Part shown: in pieces, positions 59,602 through 64,000 of the stretch
How positions within the stretch are numbered: position 1 is the stretch's first letter
Layout: every line of letters starts with the position of its first letter
DNA from: an uncultured eubacterium 1-6
GTDB taxonomy: Bacteria; Bacillota; Clostridia; Lachnospirales; Lachnospiraceae
DNA length: 64,000 bases
Assembly (NCBI GenBank): GCA_903789595.1
Contig: CAIFEZ010000006.1
Location: 83,938-147,937 of the forward strand
Direction of reading: 5' to 3'
Translations under genes and position numbers: made by a program
Notes under the pieces: generated by a model
The model's database searches: none
Seen by the model: the letters and a program-made list of their open reading frames with translations, nothing else
Told to the model about the DNA's origin: nothing

Positions 59602-61083
59602 ATGAAAAAGACAGACATACTGATCGTCGGCAGCGGCTGCGCGGCCCTGTATTTTGCGCTGCAGGTTCCGAAGGATCGTCAGGTGATGCTGATTACGAAG
59701 GCGGATTTTGAGAGCAGCGACTCCTATCTGGCGCAGGGCGGAATCTGTATGCTTCGCGATGAAGACGACTATACCTCTTATTTCGAGGATACGATGCGGG
59801 CGGGACACAATGAGAATGATCCGGTTTCGGTGGACATCATGATCCGTTCCTCTCAGGATGTGATCCGTGATCTTATCGGATATGGCGTCCGTTTTGCGAG
59901 AGATGACAGCGGTGCGCTGGCGTTTACGAGAGAGGGCGCGCACAGCCGGAAGCGTATTCTGTTCCACGAGGACATCACGGGAAAGGAAATCACGAGTCGC
60001 CTCATGGAGGCAGTGCGGCGCCTGCCCAACGTGACGATGATGGAGTATACAGCCATGGTGGATATCGTGACCGATGAGGATCGGAACGGAGCGGGAAAGC
60101 GTCGGAGGGAAGCCGGAGATACAATCGAAGACAAAATTGAAAATAGAAGCGGAGATACAATCGAAGACAATATCGAAAACAATATCGAAAATGAGAAGGG
60201 CCTCGCGAAAAATGCAGAAAGATGCCGGGGCGCGGTTGTTCGCTATCCGGACGGAAAGCTGGGTATCATTGAGGCCGACTACACGATTTTTGCGACGGGC
60301 GGTATCGGCGGTCTCTACAGTCACTCCACCAATTTCCGGCAGCTGACCGGCGACGCAGTCGCCATCGCCCTGAAGCACGGAATCGCGACGGAGCACGTGA
60401 ATTACATTCAGGTGCATCCTACGACTTTTTACTCGGGACATGAGGAGGACCGGAGGTTTTTGATCTCCGAATCCGTCCGCGGCGAGGGTGCAAAGCTTTA
60501 CGGGAAGAATATGCAGCGGTTTACCAATGAGCTTCTTCCGCGTGATCTTCTGACGCAGGAGATTCTGAAGCAGATGAAAAAAGACGGGACGCGGTTTGTG
60601 TGGGAGGATCTCAGAACCATTCCGCATGAAGAATTGATTCGCCATTTTCCAAACATTGTGCAGCATTGCGCGGAGAACGGCTATGATGTGACGAAGGAGT
60701 GCATACCGGTGGTTCCGGCGCAGCATTACTTCATGGGCGGAGTGAAGGTGAATCATGAGTCCGGGACGAGTATGCCGCACCTCTATGCAATCGGGGAATG
60801 CGCGTGCAACGGAGTGCACGGGAAGAACCGGCTGGCATCCAACTCGCTTCTGGAGTCACTTGTCTTCGCAAAGCGGGCCGCCCGGGATATGACGGCGGGC
60901 TATGAAGAGATCTGTGACGGCATGCCGCGCGTATCGCTGTCGGAATATCGGGATTCGCGTTCTGTGGAGAGACGTTATGCCGCCATGATCCGCCAGGAGA
61001 TTGAAGCGGAGGGCGGTCCCTCTTCCGTCAGGATTGCCTATCGGGACAAATTTTCTGCGGAGCCGGGAGCGGAAGCGGTATAA
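59602..61083 (+). CDS. nadB: L-aspartate oxidase NadB
   Basis: 493 residues from the ATG at 59602. FAD-dependent; makes iminoaspartate from aspartate. The dinucleotide fold KTDILIVGSGCAALYFAL opens it; SSDSYLAQGGICMLRDEDD, GAHSRKRILFHEDITGKEI, TTFYSGHEEDRRFLISESVRGEGAKLY, HYFMGGVKVN and IGECACNGVHGKNRLASNSLLES are the family blocks. An insertion of about 45 charged residues (about 160-205) holds two copies of GDTIEDxIEN encoded by a 36-bp tandem repeat. In anaerobes fumarate is the likely electron acceptor. Confidence 0.95.
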   Translation: MKKTDILIVGSGCAALYFALQVPKDRQVMLITKADFESSDSYLAQGGICMLRDEDDYTSYFEDTMRAGHNENDPVSVDIMIRSSQDVIRDLIGYGVRFARDDSGALAFTREGAHSRKRILFHEDITGKEITSRLMEAVRRLPNVTMMEYTAMVDIVTDEDRNGAGKRRREAGDTIEDKIENRSGDTIEDNIENNIENEKGLAKNAERCRGAVVRYPDGKLGIIEADYTIFATGGIGGLYSHSTNFRQLTGDAVAIALKHGIATEHVNYIQVHPTTFYSGHEEDRRFLISESVRGEGAKLYGKNMQRFTNELLPRDLLTQEILKQMKKDGTRFVWEDLRTIPHEELIRHFPNIVQHCAENGYDVTKECIPVVPAQHYFMGGVKVNHESGTSMPHLYAIGECACNGVHGKNRLASNSLLESLVFAKRAARDMTAGYEEICDGMPRVSLSEYRDSRSVERRYAAMIRQEIEAEGGPSSVRIAYRDKFSAEPGAEAV

Positions 61084-61109
61084 GCTCTTCGAAAATGCAG
61101 ACAGGATTG

Positions 61110-61260
61110 TCGTATATGAGCAGGTATACAGGCTCGAAGGCTGTCACTGCAGGCACAGCCTTACAGGATCGCCGCGTACGAAGTGTGTATAAGAGGCCCG
61201 AAGGCTGTCAGCGTTACTGAATCGCTGCGTATGAAGTGCGTATAAGGGACCGTATGCGAT
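61110..61260. repeat. Degenerate tandem repeat between nadB and nadC
   Basis: Two units of about 65 bp containing GAAGGCTGTCA, then CGCTGCGTA-GAAGTG-GTATAAG. No gene. The block lies inside the nadBC transcription unit. Confidence 0.6.
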
Positions 61261-61283
61261 GGCAAATAGTGGAGGAAAAGGAA

Positions 61284-62138
61284 ATGTTAGATCCGATTAC
61301 AATGAAACTGCAGGCCGATCCGCTGATCGAAAGTGCGCTGAGGGAGGATATTACAAGCGAGGATGTCAGCACCAACTGCGTGATGCCGGAGGCAAAGACC
61401 GGTGAGGTGGATCTGATCGCAAAGGAGAAGGGAATCATCTGCGGGCTTCCGGTTTTTGAGCGGGTGTTCACGCTCCTGGATCCGAAGACAGAGGTAGAAT
61501 TTTTCGTCAGAGACGGAGACGAAGTAGAAGTGGGCATGCGGATGGCAAAGGTGCGGGGAGATATCCGCGTGCTGCTCTCCGGCGAAAGAACGGCACTGAA
61601 TTATCTTCAGCGGATGAGCGGCATCGCGACCTGTACGGGTCAGACTGCGGCGCTTCTTGAGGGCACGGGCATCTGGCTTCTTGACACCAGGAAGACAACG
61701 CCGAACAACCGTATCTTCGAAAAATACGCGGTTCGCGTGGGCGGAGGCCATAATCACAGGTACAACCTGTCGGACGGTGTTCTCCTGAAGGACAATCACA
61801 TCGGCGCGGCGGGCGGCGTGAGACAGGCCGTTGAGATGGCGCGCGCCTATGCGCCCTTTGTGCGGAAGATCGAAATCGAGGTGGAGAACCTGGATCAGGT
61901 CCGGGAGGCTGTCGATGCCGGCGCTGATATCATCATGCTGGACAATATGAGCCATGACCTCATGGCAGAGGCGATGAAAATTATCGGCGGAAGGGCAGAG
62001 GTTGAGGTTTCGGGCAATGTGACCCGTGAGAAAATCGCGTCGTTGACCGATCTTGGCGTCAATTATATTTCAAGCGGAGCGCTGACACATTCCGCACCGA
62101 TTCTGGATATATCGATGAAGCATCTGCACGCGGTCTGA
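61284..62138 (+). CDS. nadC: Nicotinate-nucleotide pyrophosphorylase (quinolinate phosphoribosyltransferase) NadC
   Basis: 284 residues from the ATG at 61284 (GGAGGAAAAGG upstream). Converts quinolinate and PRPP to nicotinate mononucleotide. LREDITSEDVSTN, SGERTALNYLQRMSGIATCTG, LLDTRKTTPNNRIFEKYAVRVGGGHNHRYNLSDGVLLKDNHI and the phosphate-binding IEVSGNVTREKI region (EVSGNV) are conserved. The end KHLHAV-stop is copied several times in the following tandem repeats. Confidence 0.95.
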   Translation: MLDPITMKLQADPLIESALREDITSEDVSTNCVMPEAKTGEVDLIAKEKGIICGLPVFERVFTLLDPKTEVEFFVRDGDEVEVGMRMAKVRGDIRVLLSGERTALNYLQRMSGIATCTGQTAALLEGTGIWLLDTRKTTPNNRIFEKYAVRVGGGHNHRYNLSDGVLLKDNHIGAAGGVRQAVEMARAYAPFVRKIEIEVENLDQVREAVDAGADIIMLDNMSHDLMAEAMKIIGGRAEVEVSGNVTREKIASLTDLGVNYISSGALTHSAPILDISMKHLHAV

Positions 62139-62285
62139 GAACGGCTGTCATAAGCATCTGCACGCGGTCTGAGAACGGCTGTCATAAGCATCTGCACGCG
62201 GTCTGAGAACGGCTGTCATAAAGCATCTGCACGCAGTCTGAGAACAGCTGCCATGGAGCATCTGCATGCAGACTGAGGGGCTGTT
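62121..62285. repeat. Five tandem 34-35 bp copies of the nadC 3' end
   Basis: Units start at 62121, 62155, 62189, 62224 and 62259, each CATCTGCACGCGGTCTGAGA followed by ACGGCTGTCATAAG or close variants. The first unit contains the last five codons and stop of nadC. The first three are nearly identical, later ones diverge, so the array grew from the gene end. Confidence 0.92.
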
Positions 62286-62450
62286 TGTGCAGATCATTTG
62301 TAAATGCATTTCATAGGCATGCGCACGTAGTGACGCGGAAGCAGAGGATGCAGCGGGCGGCGCGTGGGCTGATAAGATCTGAATGTGCCGTTTTCTGCAG
62401 TGCAGCCGTCTGCAGGGCGGATGATAGCAGGTAAGGAAGGGGAAAACGGA

Positions 62451-63014
62451 TTGACGGGATCAGAACGCCGGGAGGCTATCCTGGACATTTTGGATAAGAG
62501 CGACAGGCAGGTTTCCGGAGGTGCGCTTGCGCGGCGGTTTTCGGTGAGCAGGCAGGTCATCGTTCAGGATATCGCCCTGCTCCGGGCGGAGGGAAAGCCC
62601 ATTCTTTCCGAGGCGCGGGGTTATGTGCTTGACCGCAGGGACAGGGAGAGGCGTAGCCGTGTGTTCAAGGTTTATCATACGCCGGAGCAGGCGTGTGAGG
62701 AGATGAACCTGATCGTTGACTGCGGCGGAAGAATTGAAGATGTTTTCGTATATCACAGGGTGTACGGAATTATCCGGGCGCCCATGCACATCCGCTCGAG
62801 GCTGGATGTGAAGCGATATCAGACGGAAATCTCCGGCGGAAAGAGCTCGCCGCTGTCCGGCATCACTTCCGGATACCACTATCATACCGTGACGGCGGAT
62901 AGGGAGGAGACACTGGATATTATTCAGAAGGAACTCGGAGAACATGGCTTTCTGGCGAAGCTGCAGGACTACGAGCCGGTGGATTTCCGGTCTGCACACA
63001 GCAGACAGGAGTGA
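62451..63014 (+). CDS. niaR: NiaR transcriptional repressor of NAD biosynthesis
   Basis: 187 residues from a TTG eight bases after AAGGAAGGGG, giving the usual TGSERREAILDIL start; an ATG at 62421 would add ten residues. HTH_11 domain (about 1-60: ALARRFSVSRQVIVQDIALLRAEG) and a 3H domain (about 80-180) with metal-binding histidines in FVYHRVYGIIRAPMHIRSRLDV and GITSGYHYHTVTADREE. Nicotinate acts as corepressor in the family. It lies downstream of nadBC, and matching boxes occur before nadA and nadB. Confidence 0.93.
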   Translation: MTGSERREAILDILDKSDRQVSGGALARRFSVSRQVIVQDIALLRAEGKPILSEARGYVLDRRDRERRSRVFKVYHTPEQACEEMNLIVDCGGRIEDVFVYHRVYGIIRAPMHIRSRLDVKRYQTEISGGKSSPLSGITSGYHYHTVTADREETLDIIQKELGEHGFLAKLQDYEPVDFRSAHSRQE

Positions 63015-63015
63015 G

Positions 63016-63813
63016 TCACGACGGATTCTTTTCGAGACCGAATGCATAGCCGGTCATGGCAATTGCACCGAGCTCACAGTGGTTATTGAAGACGAGCGGT
63101 TTTTCCCCTTCGGCCGCGCCGAGTGTGTAGATCAGCGGAAGAAAGTGCTCCGGAGTAGGCACGGCATACGCGGCGTTCGGTACAGATTCATATGTGAGCA
63201 CCTTTTCGTCCTCGCGGTTTCTGACATAATCGGTGATCGCCTCATTAAATGCGATGCACTCCGCGGATCCGTCCGGGTTATCCCAGTCCACCAGGCGCAG
63301 ATTGTGGACGACATTACCGCTTGCGAGGATCAGATATCCCTCGTCCCGAAGCGGCGAAAGCGCTTTTCCGAGGTTATAGATCTCGTCCGGTGAGAGCGTG
63401 CCGTCAACGGAAAGCTGAACGATCGGAATGTCTGCCTCGGGAAAGATATGGCAGAGGACGGTCCAGGCGCCGTGATCAATGCCCCAGTCGTCATTGACGG
63501 ATACCCGGTCACCGAGGAGCGCGGACACGCGGCCGGACAGGACGGGACATCCCTTGACCGGGTACTTGAAGTCATAAAGCGCCTTCGGGAAGCCATACAT
63601 GTCGTAGACTTGTTTCGGAGTTTCCGTACTCTGTACAAAGGTGCCCTTCGTATACCAGTGCGCGGAAATGGCGAGGATCGCCTTCGGCTTTCCGAATTGC
63701 TCCGTGATCTCAGAACCGAGGCTGTGCAGACCTCTTGTCACTGCCGTATCCTCCAGCGCAAGCATCGGGCTTCCGTGGCCGGAAAAAATAACCGGCATTC
63801 TCTTTTGATTCAT
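63016..63813 (-). CDS. LigB-type extradiol dioxygenase (YgiD/DODA family)
   Basis: 265 residues from the ATG at 63813 (GGAGGTG upstream). MPVIFSGHGSPMLALEDT, LAISAHWYTKGTFVQ, DWGIDHGAWTVLCHIFPEADIPIVQLSVDG and LASGNVVHNL carry the zinc/iron-ligand histidines of the 4,5-DOPA dioxygenase family. In an anaerobe the physiological reaction is unclear; the family may have non-oxygenase roles. Convergent with niaR, stops two bases apart. Confidence 0.88.
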   Translation of the reverse strand: MNQKRMPVIFSGHGSPMLALEDTAVTRGLHSLGSEITEQFGKPKAILAISAHWYTKGTFVQSTETPKQVYDMYGFPKALYDFKYPVKGCPVLSGRVSALLGDRVSVNDDWGIDHGAWTVLCHIFPEADIPIVQLSVDGTLSPDEIYNLGKALSPLRDEGYLILASGNVVHNLRLVDWDNPDGSAECIAFNEAITDYVRNREDEKVLTYESVPNAAYAVPTPEHFLPLIYTLGAAEGEKPLVFNNHCELGAIAMTGYAFGLEKNPS

Positions 63814-64000
63814 ATGACACCTCCGTAAATTCACTAAAAAATAATCAGATGCTGCCGCAAATTCCCCGACATCATTCAATGTGGATACTGATCGGGAACG
63901 TAAAGTAGCTGTTCACACCCAAATCTTTGCCGCTTTAGTGGCGCATGAACCAATGTCATTAAGTTAAACTCTATGAGTTAGATTCCATTGTTGGTCTAAC
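63814..64000. other. Right edge without a recognised gene
   Basis: The last 187 bases are AT-rich and probably contain the promoter of the dioxygenase gene on the minus strand. TTAAGTTAAACTCTATGAG near the end may belong to a neighbouring element. Nothing else seen. Confidence 0.3.

Noticed and set aside
59533..60819. 428-codon antisense frame in nadB, and the similar long antisense frames in niaR and dinB
   Set aside because: Shadow frames with no ribosome site; the sense proteins carry complete family motifs.

Overview
The window looks like a chromosome segment of a low-to-mid GC Clostridia, most likely Lachnospiraceae. Supporting signs are strong GGAGG-type ribosome sites, several TTG/GTG starts, a NiaR-controlled nadBC/nadA locus, a SirTM-type sirtuin remnant, and many clostridial accessory families (DUF3784, HxlR, Rrf2, DUF4143 ATPases). 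No rRNA or tRNA gene was seen. Species cannot be named from the sequence alone.

Layout. 1-8.8 kb is core: the end of phoU, a PhoP/PhoR-type two-component system, an LCP-family envelope protein, a membrane protein, greA and a lysyl-tRNA synthetase with a fused C-terminal tRNA-binding domain. 8.8-34.7 kb is a mosaic accessory region. It holds a LysR-controlled dicarboxylate (tartrate/fumarate) module with a permease and a serine hydrolase; small accessory genes (GNAT, HxlR, methyltransferase, DUF3784, radical SAM, Cys-rich protein); and two redox/stress modules (TetR with Fe-alcohol dehydrogenase and CMD-cupin; Rrf2 with nitroreductase and quinone reductase). Remnants of IS110, IS21, tyrosine integrase, AbiEii-like and DUF4143 genes lie between them. 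Repeated fragments join these blocks: the 3' end of lysS or its terminator occurs three extra times, the 3' end of a tyrosine-integrase gene occurs four times across the window, and a short AAAT-CC-AGTTTGTA motif follows the stop codons of many small genes.

34.9-42.6 kb is a complete type II-A CRISPR-Cas locus: a divergent tracrRNA with its own promoter, cas9, cas1, cas2, csn2, a leader ending in the II-A anchoring heptamer ATTTGAG, and 22 repeats with 21 spacers. It is flanked by transposase remnants (IS21 on the left, an AAA transposition helper on the right) and followed by an ADP-ribosylglycohydrolase.

45-53.7 kb holds an FMN-dependent hydroxyacid dehydrogenase, a TetR-controlled membrane operon, an SOS-like divergent pair (S24/LexA-like repressor and Y-family polymerase with shared operators), an HxlR/PPOX pair, and truncated sirtuin and MgtC genes. 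53.7-64 kb returns to core-like genes: a YfhO membrane protein, an ABC-class ATPase, the de novo NAD locus nadA/nadBC with its repressor NiaR and two NiaR-like boxes between divergent promoters, and a LigB-type dioxygenase.

The intact CRISPR system is the clearest functional unit. The most unusual signals are the cassette-like recurrent motif behind accessory-gene stop codons and the repeated capture of the lysS 3' end, including an in-frame ATPase-lysS chimera. Both are sequence observations whose mechanism is inferred.
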